Below are positions 10,399-21,435 of a stretch of 64,000 nucleotides of DNA, piece by piece. The number at the start of each line of letters is the position of its first letter. The first letter of the stretch is position 1. The stretch lies in the NCBI GenBank assembly GCA_034440635.1, contig JAOTON010001478.1, positions 2,170,001 to 2,234,000 on the forward strand. Reading direction: 5' to 3'. The stretch is from Lepas anatifera. Its lineage: Eukaryota > Arthropoda > Thecostraca > Lepadidae. The position numbers were made by a program, and so were the translations under genes. Below the pieces are notes generated by a model. It saw only the letters and a list, made by a program, of their open reading frames with translations. It was not told the origin of the DNA and searched no databases.

Positions 10399-10854
10399 CT
10401 AAACAAAATCATCAGAATCATCGGCTTGCGGCATCATCAGCTTTCGGGGTGGTGGCCTCAATGAGCTTTTTAGTGAGCCCTTATTTGCATCTCCTACTGG
10501 TTTTTTGCCTTGTGTTAACATGTACTGGCATGGTTTTTTATTGCTCGTTGCTGTTGTCGCAAACACATGTACGGATCTCAATGAATAAAAATGCAGCATC
10601 ATCAGTTTCCTTTTTTCAGAAGTTGAGGAATGGAAGCAGGGCCAGACCAGCAACTGAAGCCAACATACCATTTGATAAAGATGCTGCAACACTAGCTTTG
10701 TGAACCTATTACCTTCATATGGAATGCAGCATTCTTTACACAGTCCTGTTAGGACGGATTCCATGTCAAAATAGAACACAGCAATCATCTTTGGAGAGAA
10801 GGAAGTTTGAATACTGAAGGATTCTAGCACAAACATTTTACAATAAAAGCTCAA
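10399..10854 (-). CDS. Unrecognised ORF inside the TA element
   Basis: 151 codons on the minus strand ending in the acidic tail PQADDSDDFV. I recognise no domain. A cluster of Cys (CKECC) and a basic stretch (SLRPPPRK) are visible. It starts at an ATG with no upstream partner found. It may be the 3' exon of a decayed transposase or of a captured gene, or a chance frame. Its position inside an element with inverted termini is the only contextual hint. Confidence 0.2.
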   Translation of the reverse strand: MSFYCKMFVLESFSIQTSFSPKMIAVFYFDMESVLTGLCKECCIPYEGNRFTKLVLQHLYQMVCWLQLLVWPCFHSSTSEKRKLMMLHFYSLRSVHVFATTATSNKKPCQYMLTQGKKPVGDANKGSLKSSLRPPPRKLMMPQADDSDDFV

Positions 10855-13487
10855 AAGGACAAAACCCTGTAAAAGAGAACATTCCTAACAATTGCTTCTT
10901 CACAAGCACACTGAGATCTCACAGAATGTGAAAGATAATGCCTGACAAACAGCATGTCTAAACCGGAGATGCAATTAGCTGAATCAACCATACAACAAAA
11001 ATAAAGTCAGCCATCGACCCCTCACGTCTCTTAGCGTACTAATAAACTAAGACGACTAATAATATACCCCACTTTATAAGCCCCACTCTTTTCCCTCTCT
11101 CTCCTCTCTCTTTCAACAACCAAAGTCCCCACGCCCCACACTCTTGGGATGTACGCTTTCGTCTTAAACATATAGCTGAATTCAAAATAAACTCGATGAC
11201 TAGCGGCAGCGCTGACTCGCGATACCATTTGAAAATTGATGTTCAGGGACAAATTAAAAACGCAAAATATTGCTCGTAATTTTGCTAGCCGAAACTGGTG
11301 GTCAAAACTTCCTGGGGCTAAGGCTGGTATGAGACATCATGACATTCACATTGCTCGAAACCCAAGCAATCATCACCACATCGTTCTTGGAGGCTACTGC
11401 TAGCCAAGGCCCAAGGCCTTGAAATGTAGTGCTACTGACGTAATATATAGTTTGATGACGTCAGCTCCTTACGACTGAATTTCGACATCCTTAGAAATCG
11501 CGTGGGTCAGGGTGAGTTATAACATTTGTTTTTGAAGTTTCTGTGCAAAAGAAAGTTTTGAGAGTACCCAGAATATGAAATCAAAATCTTTTCTATTCAG
11601 AAAAAATATTGTTTAGCTATATTTTGGGTCATGTCACTCGGAATTTTGAGTGGAACAATGCAAGCATTCCTAAATAATTTCGACATCCTTGACTTTAAAA
11701 AAATACTGTAGTTTTATCATGCTTTTGTGGTTTAAAATATATGAAATTAAAAATTTTGCTGTCTTGGTTTGATAAAGTGATCCCAATATTGGATATTTGT
11801 TCAACAGTTTTTAAATAAATAATACCTAAACATGGAATCTTCACGGATCATGAAAATTGCACCTCTATGTATTTCTCGGAATATCTCCAAAGGCAGCCAA
11901 AATATTTCGATGAATTTCAGGATGCTTTTAGAAAAATAATGAACGATTAAGGTAAAGTTAGTTTTTTTCTTTACAAACGCCGAATCTCTGCGTGATTTAA
12001 AGGTGGAGAATTTCGACATCCTTCTCACGCTCAGAGGGCCCGCCTGGTCAGTTCACTCGTATTAGAAAAACCGTACTTGGCTACCGGTGTCGACAGGCTT
12101 GCCTGAATTTGACGCGAGATGTTTTTCTCAGCATTGTGAAAATGAATTTGCCGCAGTTGAGATTAGTGTTTGTGTACGTTTCTGGATTGCATGCAGGGTG
12201 TCGGTCGAAGCTCATACGTACGTTTGAGAGTTGGTAAGTTGTAAGTAGCCAGCGTTCGTATGTCTTAAGCCTTAAGCAGACTAATTCTGAACCTCAACCT
12301 GTTGATCGTTCTGTATTTCAATGAGGGTAATATAGTTTGAGAAATCCAGGCACGTGGGTAAAGGTAAGTTATTATTTTCATGGTGGCCATTTGACTAGGT
12401 ATTTTTATTGTGATTGCATGCTGCAATTTTTCCATGAATGCAAGTGAAAACAGAGGGAGTGAATCCTGCTGATTTAGGTATAATTTCAAAAATAAGTTTG
12501 TTTGAAAATAGTTTGTTCAAATGGACAAGTTTTGGAATTTCCTCTCCCTTTTAGACATTTCAGCTTGTTAAAGGTTCTAAAGCAAGACCTATCTCACCCG
12601 AGGTATTGTTTTGGTAGGTAAGTATTCCAGACTTTGCTTTACGTATCTGTAGGTTTGCGGCTTATTAATGTATTCCCTTGTACGTTTCTGATGCTTTTAT
12701 CTGGGAAAAATGCTGAACTCTGCAGGAGTTGGATTTGTAGGTTTCTCAAGTTGTTTTAACTTCTGTTAATATAGTTAATTTTAATATTGTCCATCCCTTA
12801 TTTGTTTTTGTATTTCATGTGCATGTAATGTTTTAGTACGTGTATTTGTTTTCCGAGATGTTCTAATCCTACATTTGCTATTTCCCCCTTTTTGACAATT
12901 AATTTTGACCTCTTTTTTCCCTGAATTTTGACATCTCACACTCTGCAGAAAAGTAATTTCAGGACACTGCCTCCCAGACTGCACATCCTCTGCAGCATGC
13001 TTAAGACGTTCAGTGTTGACATGTAAGTGACGTATTATGGGGCTTTCCTTCCATTTGTACTTCCGTACTATATTTTATACTCGTATCAAACAGCCCCACT
13101 TTATAAGTCGATATGGATTATATTGATTATATGGACAGGACTCGGGCATAGAATTTCACTGCAACAGTTTTTTAAAACTTAAGGAATGCTGCTTCGAGAA
13201 TCTGAAAAAGGATCAGCATGATTTGACTAGTTATGAAGTTAGAGGGGGGATTTTTTAGACAAACGGAAAAATCAGGTTTTTATCAATTTCGTATTGTTGA
13301 GTGTATTAATTTCTCAGCATCAACACAAGCGCAAAGCTTAGGCCACATGTAGCTGTGTTTATTTTGACAGTATCCTGCGAAAAATAATAACCAAGACACA
13401 ATTTTTGAGTGAGTAATGCAAAATTTTTGCATCAGGGACAGGTCATATCAATTTACCCCAGTCATATCAAACAACCTCGTTTTACGG
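10855..13487. other. AT-rich interior of the TA element, no gene seen
   Basis: Long, mostly unique AT-rich stretch. It contains four copies of AATTTYGACATC (near 11477, 11676, 12008, 12921) and no credible coding frame. Confidence 0.5.
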
Positions 13488-13489
13488 TA

Positions 13490-13950
13490 TGTACTGTGAC
13501 TGCCGATCCACAGTGCTAAACTATTTGATAATTGTTAAAGTTGCAGACACAGCTTTCATGGTTTGCTGTTGCGGATGAGCGTCTGCTGTTACTGATAGGC
13601 TGCTGACGGTATTGACAGTTTGCTCACGTCAGAGTTGATGTCGTTTCGTTGAAGATGTTGCATTAGTTGTTGCTTCCCTAGTTGATGACTTTTTCTGAGG
13701 TCATTGCAGCAGTGGGTATTGGTGATGATGATGATGATGCAGCTGGCGTGCCCCATGTTGACAAAATGGACGTTGCCCCTGTTGACAATGGACATTTACC
13801 TGCGGACTTGTGTTTTTGCCTGTTGTCGGCACCTATTGATACTGTTGTGTGTGTCTGGCAGATACGGTGTCCACCACGGTGCACTTGCTTTTTGGCACCA
13901 ATATACCCGTAAAGACTTCGCAAGATTTTTTGCTTATTCCGGTGGCTACA
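13490..13950. other. Unassigned sequence with a short GAT run
   Basis: A (GAT)n tract near 13722-13738 creates methionine- or aspartate-rich chance frames. No gene recognised. Confidence 0.5.
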
Positions 13951-14225
13951 ACTATACTAGGTCGGAAAGTGACCTTGACCTGAGGTCAGGTCATATTATC
14001 CAACATTCGATTCGCCGTGACGAGAGGAAGCGAATGGAGCCTAAAAAATTATTCTAAATCCATTCTTTCACATGCTAGAGCCCACAAACTCTACTCAAAA
14101 TGCCACCATCTTTGACCTGTCATGACCTCAATATTGACCAGAGCCAAAAAGTGACTGATATAGTTTTTCATTAATTAGTATGAGCTATCCACCAGCGTTC
14201 GTTTTTCGCTATACCGCATAGGGGC
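13951..14225 (+). repeat. Half-site-rich repeat (AGGTCA/TGACCT), copy 1
   Basis: Contains TGACCTTGACCTGAGGTCA, then GGTCATATTATCCAACATTCG and a GATTCG segment, matched by the block at 15690-15800. Further TGACC motifs follow. Confidence 0.6.
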
Positions 14226-14394
14226 CGAGTTCAAGGGGGGTTTGAACACCCCCCCCCACCAGGGCGAATGTGGCTTGGAGGCCCACCGGGGCGCGGGTTA
14301 AAACAGATATCGGTGTCTACACCATCTCCAGCCTTTAACACGCGCATTGACGGGGGAGCGGGTACCCGCCGCCCACCTTGGGTTTTTTAAGATA
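14226..14394 (-). repeat. GC-rich repeat shared with 16010-16200
   Basis: On the minus strand it reads GCGGGTACCCGCTCCCCCGT then CAATGCGCGTGTTAAA; a plus-strand relative lies at 16018-16075. No coding. Confidence 0.5.
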
Positions 14395-14633
14395 AGATAA
14401 CAACGGCGGCGCGTAGCGGCGCCGTACTTGGCTTTCTTAATTATTTTATTGGGCCACTCCCAACAGGCACACTTGCCCAATTACAGGGAGTATTGGCGTG
14501 GGTGTTTGAGGATCCTCTCCACCGGGTCAGATCGGACACGGAAGGCGGATTCCCGCCGTGGGGACTGAACCCACGTTAATTCATGCTATCCTATCCGAAG
14601 ACTGGCAACGAAGCCACTAGGCCACCCCGGCCC
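14395..14633 (-). mobile_element. tRNA-derived SINE
   Basis: On the minus strand it starts near 14633 with GGGCCGGGGTGGCCTAGTGG. TGGCCTAGTGG fits a pol III A box, and GGTTCAGTCCC (14571-14561) fits a B box about 50 bases on. A tRNA-unrelated body follows, with GTGGCCCAATAAAATAATTA and a (TTATC)-type end near 14395. The A/B spacing and the tail make a SINE more likely than a tRNA gene, whose arms are not well formed. Confidence 0.65.
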
Positions 14634-14639
14634 AAACCT

Positions 14640-14920
14640 GTTCTCTGATCATTGTTACAACTTTTTCCAACATGTTAAAGTTAGGTCATCTCAGGTCAGG
14701 TCACCAGTACAGGTCAAGTGACCTGACCTAAAAAAACTTTTATGATAGCATAAGTCAGAACAGGGTGAACTTATCCGATTGAAACTCATATCACATAATG
14801 GGCCCACCGAGTTCTCTAAGATATGTTCCGGTACTTTTTATATCGATGACCTAAGGTCAGGTACGAGCCATGACCTCTCCATTGGAAATTCAACCAAAAA
14901 TATATTCTGACAGCATACTA
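14640..14920 (+). repeat. Half-site-rich repeat block, copy 2
   Basis: Dense direct and inverted half-sites, for example AGGTCATCTCAGGTCAGGTC (from 14684), AAGTGACCTGACCT and GATGACCTAAGGTCAGGT (from about 14845). Confidence 0.6.
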
Positions 14921-14924
14921 CGCC

Positions 14925-15592
14925 AACATTAGGTCTTTGTTAGAATACAACAGCGTTATCTGGTCAGGTGCTGCCAATTCCCGCACGGTGGGGGTTGATC
15001 GGGTACAGCACAAATTTCTCATCTAGCTAAATCATCATGTTACCAGACATTGCGTTTCCCTTTCTTACGAATCTCTTCTTAACCACTTCGGCGTCATTTC
15101 GCTTTCTCGTAGATTGCAACACGATTTGCTCTTTCTTAAAGGTATATTTTCGAAAAAAATTAGGTCATCAGAGTTGCTCGAAAAATTCCCATTGCATGTG
15201 CCATCCCGATCAACTCGCACGCTGCTTCTTTTCGCTGAGCGCCGCGGTCGTGTCAGCACCGTCAATAACGGCTTCCCTCGGCGTATACCGAGGGAGTTAA
15301 ATGCATTTCTACGGCGGGGAAATGCAGATTTTTTCAACGACTCTTTTATCGATTTTAGGAAACATCTTCTTGCATATATTCGCACTGTTTAGCTTTTATT
15401 AACGTCACTTTTACCATCGGTTTTATCATCAGCTGCATCTTTCTCATCACTCACATTTCGATGTTTTTACCGCTTTTTACATGTGTGTCTCTCTTCTGCG
15501 TACATAGTTTTCCTTTTACTTACATCGAGTTCGCCTGTTATTGGATCATTTTCTGTTGGCGATTTACTTGAATAAATAAATACATAGGAAAA
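14925..15592 (+). mobile_element. LINE 3' fragment (CR1/Jockey-like), 5'-truncated
   Basis: From 14931 the frame reads LLEYNSVIWSGAANSRTVG...VQHKF, the end of a LINE RT domain, then one TAG (at LI*LNHH), then stays open to a natural-looking stop at 15390-15392 (ending HLLAYIRTV). A T-rich 3' UTR and AATAAATAAATACATAG (about 15575-15592) close the element. Endonuclease and RT core are missing, as in a typical 5'-truncated insertion. The clade is uncertain. Confidence 0.75.
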
Positions 15593-16010
15593 TGATTTTA
15601 ACTGAATAACTTAGTAATGGATGGTGACAGAGCGTGAAGTTTAACTTCATTATATTGGCATCATCTTTGCAGTTCTAATATGCGTTTTGACCTCATTTGA
15701 ACTTGACCTGACCTCAGGTAAAATGCCATATTTGACCTGATTTACCTAGCATGGTCATATTATAAATCATTCGATTCGGCTTGCAACGAGGATTGCAATG
15801 GCTTAAATTGTTTTGCTCTATCTGTACTTGTTCAGATGTAATGACCGAAAACCTTCATTTACATGTTATCCCTATGACGGCATGTCTTGACCCCTAGTGA
15901 CCTTAAATGTGACCCTGACAAAAAAAATTGTTGAAACATTTTCGATAGTGAAGTGGATGGGCTGCCCTACACCATTTACCATGTTTTTCTATCTAGCGTG
16001 GGTCTCGAGG
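15593..16010 (+). repeat. Half-site-rich repeat block, copy 3
   Basis: Includes TTGACCTGACCTCAGGTAAA near 15709 and GGTCATATTATAAATCATTCG near 15752, homologous to the block at 13951. The LINE fragment appears to lie within this repeat. Confidence 0.55.
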
Positions 16011-16240
16011 TCTTGGGGGGCGGGTACCCCCGTCAAAGCGGAGGTGGCTCAGACCCCCGTCAATGCACGCGTTAAACCCCTAGAGGGGGGCTTTAAAACA
16101 TATAGCAGCGTCTTAGCCACCAAATCCGACCTTTAGACCTCTGGAGAGGAGGGGGTACTTAAAAACAGAGATCAGTGTCTGCGCCACCGCCTGCGGCCTT
16201 TAGACCTCAGAAGCGGGGTGCCAAAAAGATAGCAGTGCGC
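16011..16240 (+). repeat. GC-rich repeat related to 14226-14394
   Basis: GGGCGGGTACCCCCGTCAA and ACGCGTTAAACCCCTAGAGG match the minus-strand copy at 14.3 kb. Short internal repeats of GCCTTTAGACCTC are present. Confidence 0.5.
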
Positions 16241-16344
16241 TGAAAAGTAATTCCCTTTAGGTAACATTCTTTCTCCACTAAAGTTGTGTTGAGAGGTTCA
16301 AGTTCAAGTTGAGCTCAGAGGAAAGCGGAATGCGACACCCGGGC

Positions 16345-17243
16345 AATTCCAGCACCAATCGACCAGGCAAACGACAAATTCCAGCACCAATCGACCAGGC
16401 AAACGACAAATTCCAGCACCAATCGACCAGGCAAACGACAAATTCCAGCACCAGTCGACCAGGCAAACGACAAATTCCAGCACCAATCGACCAGGCAAAC
16501 GACAAATTCCAGCACCAATCGACCAGGCAAATGACAAATTCCAGCACCAATCGACCAGGCAAATGACAAATTCCAGCACCAATCGACCAGGCAAACGGCA
16601 AATTCCAGCACCAGTCGACCAGGCAATGACAAATTCCAGCACCAATCGACCAGGCAAACGGCAAATTCCAGCACCAATCGACCAGGCAAACGACAAATTC
16701 CAGCACCAATCGACCAGGCAAACGACAAATTCCAGCACCAATCGACCAGGCAAATGACAAATTCCAGCACCAATCGACCAGGCAAATGACAAATTCCAGC
16801 ACCAATCGACCAGGCAAATGACAAATTCCAGCACCAATCGACCAGGCAAATGACAAATTCCGGCACCAATCGACCAGGAAAATGACAAATTCCAGCACCA
16901 ATCGACCAGGCAAATGACAAACTCCAGCACCAATCGACCAGGCAAATGACAAATTCCAGCACCAATCGACCAGGCAAATGACAAATTCCGGCACCAATCG
17001 ACCAGGAAAATGACAAATTCCAGCACCAATCGACCAGGCAAATGACAAATTCCAGCACCAATCGACCAGGCAAATGACAAATTCCAGCACCAATCGACCA
17101 GGCAAATGACAAATTCCAGCACCAATCGACCAGGCACATGACAAATTCCAGCACCAATCGACCAGGCAAATGACAAATTCCAGCACCAATCGACCAGGCA
17201 AATGACAAATTCCAGCACCAATCGACCAGGCAAATGACAAATC
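16345..17243. repeat. 32-bp tandem array, about 28 copies
   Basis: Unit AATTCCAGCACCAATCGACC followed by AGGCAAACGACA, period 32 bases. Units near the left end mostly end AAACGACA and units further right AAATGACA. One unit (near 16621) lacks a base. The variant pair CCGGCACC / AGGAAAAT occurs near 16860 and again 128 bp (four units) later, a sign of multi-unit duplication. 32 is not a multiple of 3 and the unit has no minus-strand stop in any frame, so three ~310-320-codon frames run through it; these are artefacts. Confidence 0.95.
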
Positions 17244-17850
17244 TACACCGTACCTCTTCGATTTTCTTCAAAACAATTTTATAGGGTTCTCATGGGCCCT
17301 AAAGACGAATCTGAAAGTTTTAGCTCGATTGGAGTAAAACTTTAGAAGTTATTGCCTCAGGCATTTTTTGAAAATCTGCTTACAGTGCATTTTTTAGGTG
17401 ACCATACAACCCAGAGACTGAGGAACTATGCATTAAATACATATTTTCCTGCCTGGAATGAGCCGAAGAACTCGAATCTGAAGTCCGTTTGACCCTAGGT
17501 CACTTGTAAAAAAAGTTGTGGTTTGACCTTGACCTAAGGTCACATTCAAAATTTGCTGGTACACTTTTTGTTTAAAATGGCATATTGCAAATTAAAGATT
17601 GAACTTTTATCCTTCCATTAAAATAGGTTAGAGCATCCGTTTTTTTATATCTACTAGTGTTTTTAACACGCTTAGTGGAGGGTAGCCTGGCGTCAACACG
17701 TAATGAAGGGGTCCCGAAATGCCTCCCCTGAGATTTCACCAATTAAGAGGGTTAGGAAAACGCGTGTTGCGGGTTTTGTGAGAGCTGTAGAATGTGTTTT
17801 TTAAGCTAGATTTCATGGACCTAGACCAGTATCCTCAAGGTCAAATGTAG
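17244..17850 (+). repeat. Inverted repeat arm, left (paired with 22260-22905)
   Basis: Extends from CTACACCGTACCTCTTCG to beyond CTCAAGGTCAAATG. Long, clear similarity to the complement of 22260-22885, including TTGACCTTGACCTAAGGTCA, GGTGACCATACAACCCA and CACTAGTAGATATAAAA-type segments. It belongs to the half-site-rich repeat family. Confidence 0.85.
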
Positions 17851-18326
17851 GCCGTACCTGACACTTAGCGAAATGCCGTTATTGTGCGAAACAAAGTCGC
17901 GAATACACTTTGAGCGAGTAAATTTCATGAGAAGATATAAATTGTTCTCTGGAATATTTAGGTCGAGGTCGGTCAAGGTAATTGACCAATGGCACCACAA
18001 CGTGAGATATTTCCATATTGGATGCACATACGTTGAAGCTTGCAAAGAAGCAACCATTAAGCAATCAATGAGTTTGACCTTGACCCACGGTCTTTGGCCT
18101 GTGACCTGGTACTTAGCATTCTGTAACCTCGGCTGTAACATAAAAACATCATACACGTATTGCCAGGGAACGTCATGTGACCGAAAGCTGTGCGATCAAC
18201 AATTGCGATAATGTTTATATGACCTTGGTCTGTAACCTATGATCTAGTGAAATGATCTTAACATACAACTATGACGATACTACGTTTTCATCGCACAGCT
18301 AGGTCTGCAATGCATTTGAACTGGTG
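17851..18326. other. Half-site-containing sequence, no gene
   Basis: Carries TTTGACCTTGACCC (18073) and TGACCTTGGTCTG (near 18220). The opposed ~110-codon frames across 17.82-18.21 kb have no recognisable domain. Confidence 0.4.
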
Positions 18327-18334
18327 TGACCGCA

Positions 18335-18564
18335 CATAGGCGTCGGAAAAGAAGGCCAGGGGGCCTGGCCCCCACTTTTTGACCCAAAATTTCCTTATCT
18401 CAGTCAAAATGGGAGAAAACCTGAAATTTTCATAAAAAGTAACTGTGGAAGGAAACGAAGAGCCCAAATTTGAACAGTTTTTGGTCATATCGTGGAAAGG
18501 TTTTTGTCAGCATCAGGTTGAAGTTTGACTGGCCCCCCACTTTTTTCCGGTGGCGATGCTTATG
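18335..18564. mobile_element. hAT-type MITE, 230 bp, perfect 8-bp duplication
   Basis: Ends CATAGGCGTCGG and (complement) CATAAGCATCGC. The 8-bp duplication TGACCGCA is exact (18327-18334 and 18565-18572). The interior is AT-rich, flanked by CCCCCAC blocks. Confidence 0.85.
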
Positions 18565-18572
18565 TGACCGCA

Positions 18573-19185
18573 GGTTATGGCTATTTAGGAATATACATCT
18601 GATTTTGTAAGCCTATAGGTCAGTCAGTGCGTAAACATAGAGGACAGATTTTCAAAGTTCTTTCCAAAATTAACTCGCTCATCGATGTTGTTTTTCTGCC
18701 ACGAAGGGTTTCCAGCCACCTCGGGTAATTATGCTTAAGCCCTGTCCGACTGCGTGTTAATGCTCATTACAATGCTTTTAAGGATGACAATAACTCGTCG
18801 CTGGGGCTTCGACAGTACCTATATTGGAAATGTAGTGGGACGAAATGGTGATACAATAGGACCAGTGCTAGAAGTCTGGTGAAAGCCAAATAAGGCAATC
18901 GTGGTTTCCCGTGTTCATATATAGAGCTCGCTTATCGCGTCAATTCAAATAAGTTTTTTTCTGCATCGGACCGAAGCAAGCATTTCCCACTTGCGAGTTA
19001 GAACTATAGCAATACTCTCTCCTTGACGATATCTGCGCGATTTTACTCTCCTTGAAGTTAAAGGGAGCAAGCATTTGTCACCACGTGGAAAATATGTATG
19101 TATGTACACCAGACACCGGTTTGCAACAATGCACCGAAATACGGGAGCTGGCGCCTCCATGAGCTGTCTTTGTGCTGAGCTGACC
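18573..19185. other. No feature recognised
   Basis: Lies downstream of the decayed gene at 19186-22046 and could hold its 3' UTR. No AATAAA-type signal stands out on the minus strand close to the stop. Confidence 0.3.
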
Positions 19186-19218
19186 TTACGCTGTCACAGT
19201 AGGCAGCTCTGTTCCGTC

Positions 19219-19619
19219 CAGTGGCGGATCCAGGGGGAAGCAAAAATGACATGTCCCCCCAAATGGAAAGCTAGGGGCAAAACTATATTTTTGCCCCCCT
19301 CCCTCCCCAAGCGGTCGACCTCCTTTATGCCCTGACTCATTTTTAATTTATAAGCAAGATTTCGGTGCTTCAACTCTCAACTTCAAACAGAACCAGTGAA
19401 GTTCAGTGTAAATATTGGATCTTGGATAGAAAAAAAGAATCTTGAGCCCATACTTTTTTCACCCCGTGACGTTTTTTTGCCTTTTGGCTCAAATATCCCA
19501 AATCCTACTGACAAATCATATTATTGTAGCACAATTTTTCACTGCGTGACGTTTTTTTCCTTTTTTCCTTTTTGACTTTGGTTTGCTCCTCCCAAACCGA
19601 CCGGCTAGATCTGCCACTG
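19219..19619. mobile_element. hAT-type MITE in the decayed gene, perfect 8-bp duplication
   Basis: Ends CAGTGGCGGATCCAG and (complement) CAGTGGCAGATCTAG; exact 8-bp duplication GTTCCGTC (19211-19218, 19620-19627). The interior has poly-C and poly-T tracts. It lies 10 codons before the gene's stop. Confidence 0.88.
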
Positions 19620-19983
19620 GTTCCGTCGATGTCTTCAGAGAGCTCTCGCACCTGCATGGTGTTCAGGCTTACGGGTGTGAAACGATGAAACCGTTGGGTG
19701 CCCTTGATCTTCAACGTCGAGCTGTACCGCTGTATCAGTCGTTTTGACATTTCAAAGACCTCCTCTCTACTGACAAACGCGAAATCATCATCATCATCAT
19801 CATCATTGTTGTTTTAGGGCGCGCCGACAACAAGGGTCATGTGGCGCCCATAACGCTAGACAAGATATATATATATAAAAGAGTTTCAACATCTCAGGGG
19901 CTTAAGGTGTGTCAAGGGTAAAATGTGAATACACCGCACGTGCTTCAACTAGTCAAAGAGTGAAAAAGACTGGTGATTACGTC

Positions 19984-20770
19984 CTAGGATGGTGAGTAAA
20001 TGACATTAAATGAGACACTCTTTAAAAAAGCAGCAATGGCCGTAAAGTCCACAGTTGGATGCTCTCCAAGCAGCGAATCCAGTGAGGGCGACCCGTGGAA
20101 GTATCGCTGTCTCTCAACCTGAAAATCTCGACAATCCACGAGAACATGGCGCACAGACAGGCGCTCCCCACAGCGAGTACACTCCGGCGGGACATCTCTA
20201 CAAAGTAAAAAGGAATGTGTTGCGTGGGTGTGACCAATGCGGAGCCTAGAGAGGATCACCTCCTCCCTCCTTGAACTCGCAGAACCTGAAAAGCGCTTAA
20301 CGATCAGCGGTTTCAGGGCCCGAAGCCTTTGACCCTTTGGGTCCGTATCCCACCTGTCCTGCCATAATTTAGTCACGTGTTTTCGAATATGTGGGAACCA
20401 ATCAGAGCACGGGATCCGAAGGCCCGATGGTACGGTGCCCTGTGCTGCCTGCTTTGCAGCGAGATCGGCGCGCTCGTTTCCAACGATACCTGAATGACTG
20501 GGGACCCAGGCTAGTATAACTTGTTTTTTCTTGACATGCGTTCGGTGAAGTCTGTGTCTGATTTCATCTAAATAAAATGATGATGACTTAGTTCCGAAAC
20601 ACTCGAGGGCCTGTAGCGAAGATAGAGAGTCAGTGAATATAACACATCGGAGCTGTCTCGATAAAAGAATGGCGTCCAGGCAGCGTAGAATGGCGTATAA
20701 CTCCGCAGTGAAAACCGAAGCAGCGGACGGTAGAGTGAAACATCTTGCAACATCATCACTTACAAGGCAC
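19984..20770 (-). pseudogene. LINE ORF2: rest of RNase H and C-terminal zinc finger
   Basis: Continues the RNase H in the shifted frame: VSDDVARCF, FTAELYAILRC (Glu), FTDSLSSLQAL (Asp), AWVPSHSGIVGNERADLAAK (His/Asp). The C-terminal CRDVPPECTRCGERLSVRHV ... C forms a CCHC-like zinc finger, as in many I-group ORF2 proteins. Residues of the frame upstream of VSDD (to 20934) are out-of-frame sequence. The stop at 19984 is a natural C-terminus. Confidence 0.85.
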
Positions 20771-21434
20771 ATCCGACACCATCCTGACCCTTGGATCCAT
20801 CCGTATAAAAGAGCCTGTGGTTTGGATAAGAAGTCTGACAGTGCTCCAGAAAAACCTGTTGTGAGGCTACCGGAGTCAAATATCTGGTTTTTGAGACCAG
20901 GCTTGTGTCTATCGTTGGCTCGGCTACCATCCAAGGTTCGATGGACGGGGCCTGAAAAAGTTCCACCTGTTCCAAGTTAACTTGGGCGTCATCAAGCCAA
21001 CTAGCTATCCTGTAATCTGCGTGCCGGGCATATTGAGGAGAGTGTTCAATTTGACGCCGTTGTTCATCTGAGAACAGCCTTCGGAAGGTTGGATGATTTG
21101 GGAACTGAAAAAGTTTTAGGGCATACTGCATGCCGTGCATTCTGCGCCTTAGGTCCAACGGCATCTCACTTGCCTCCACGAGCATACTGGAGGTGGGAGA
21201 TGTGCGAAAAGCACCAATTATTATCCTGATGGCGTGATAATGAACTGTGTCCAGCATGCGTTTAGAGCTTTCCGTGGCGGCATCATATGCTATGGAACCA
21301 TATTCTATTTTAGATCGGACCAAAGATCTATATAACATAAGGAGGGTTTTCTGGTCCGCGCCACACTTGAGCTTGGTTAGAACTTTAAAGATATTTAGAG
21401 CTTTGAAACATCTATCCCTTAGATCTTGGCTGTT
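20760..21434 (-). pseudogene. LINE ORF2: RT thumb, connection and RNase H start
   Basis: Contains LYRSLVRSKIEYGSIAYDAA, IRIIIGAFRTSP, PLDLRRRMHGMQYALK and the RNase H opening LFYTDGSKGQDGVGCAL. The frame then stops because one base is missing in the sequence TTGTAAGTGATG at about 20757. Confidence 0.85.
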
Positions 21435-21435
21435 C

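Larger units (their letters stand above)
9557..13487. mobile_element. TA-target DNA transposon-like element, ~3.9 kb, TIRs plus TA duplication
   Basis: The left end CCGTAAAACGGGGTTATTTT and the complement of the right end CCGTAAAACGAGGTTGTTTG agree at 17 of the first 20 bases and a little beyond; TA flanks both ends (9555-9556, 13488-13489). Inside are a hAT MITE (9969-10289), one unrecognised frame (10399-10854, minus) and six scattered copies of GAATTTYGACATCCT. Most of 10.9-13.4 kb is AT-rich without recognisable coding. The pairing could in principle be two separate solo copies of one TIR family, since the distance is large. Confidence 0.5.
19785..21434 (-). mobile_element. I/LOA-like LINE, 5'-truncated, with RNase H
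   Basis: Minus-strand fragment homologous to the LINE at 1-4222, starting within the RT thumb (DLRDRCFKALNIF). It ends with a 3' UTR (GGGCGCCACATGACCCTTGT) and a (GAT)n tail at 19785-19807. 5' truncation and a microsatellite tail are normal for retroposition. It sits between two pieces of the SDGxxGQYKN gene. Confidence 0.88.

Noticed and set aside
13704..14057. 117-codon frame with MMMMMQLA
   Set aside because: Driven by a (GAT)n tract; no domain and no homology that I recognise.
16345..17243. CRISPR-like array
   Set aside because: Units abut with no unique spacers, no cas genes, and the context is eukaryotic.
16278..17271. Three minus-strand frames of about 309-320 codons resembling a repeat protein (CLVDWCWNL...)
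   Set aside because: They are the three readings of a 32-bp tandem repeat without stop codons; no start, no domain and no selection on one frame.
17821..18211. Opposed ~111-codon frames
   Set aside because: Lie in the half-site repeat family; no recognisable domain on either strand.
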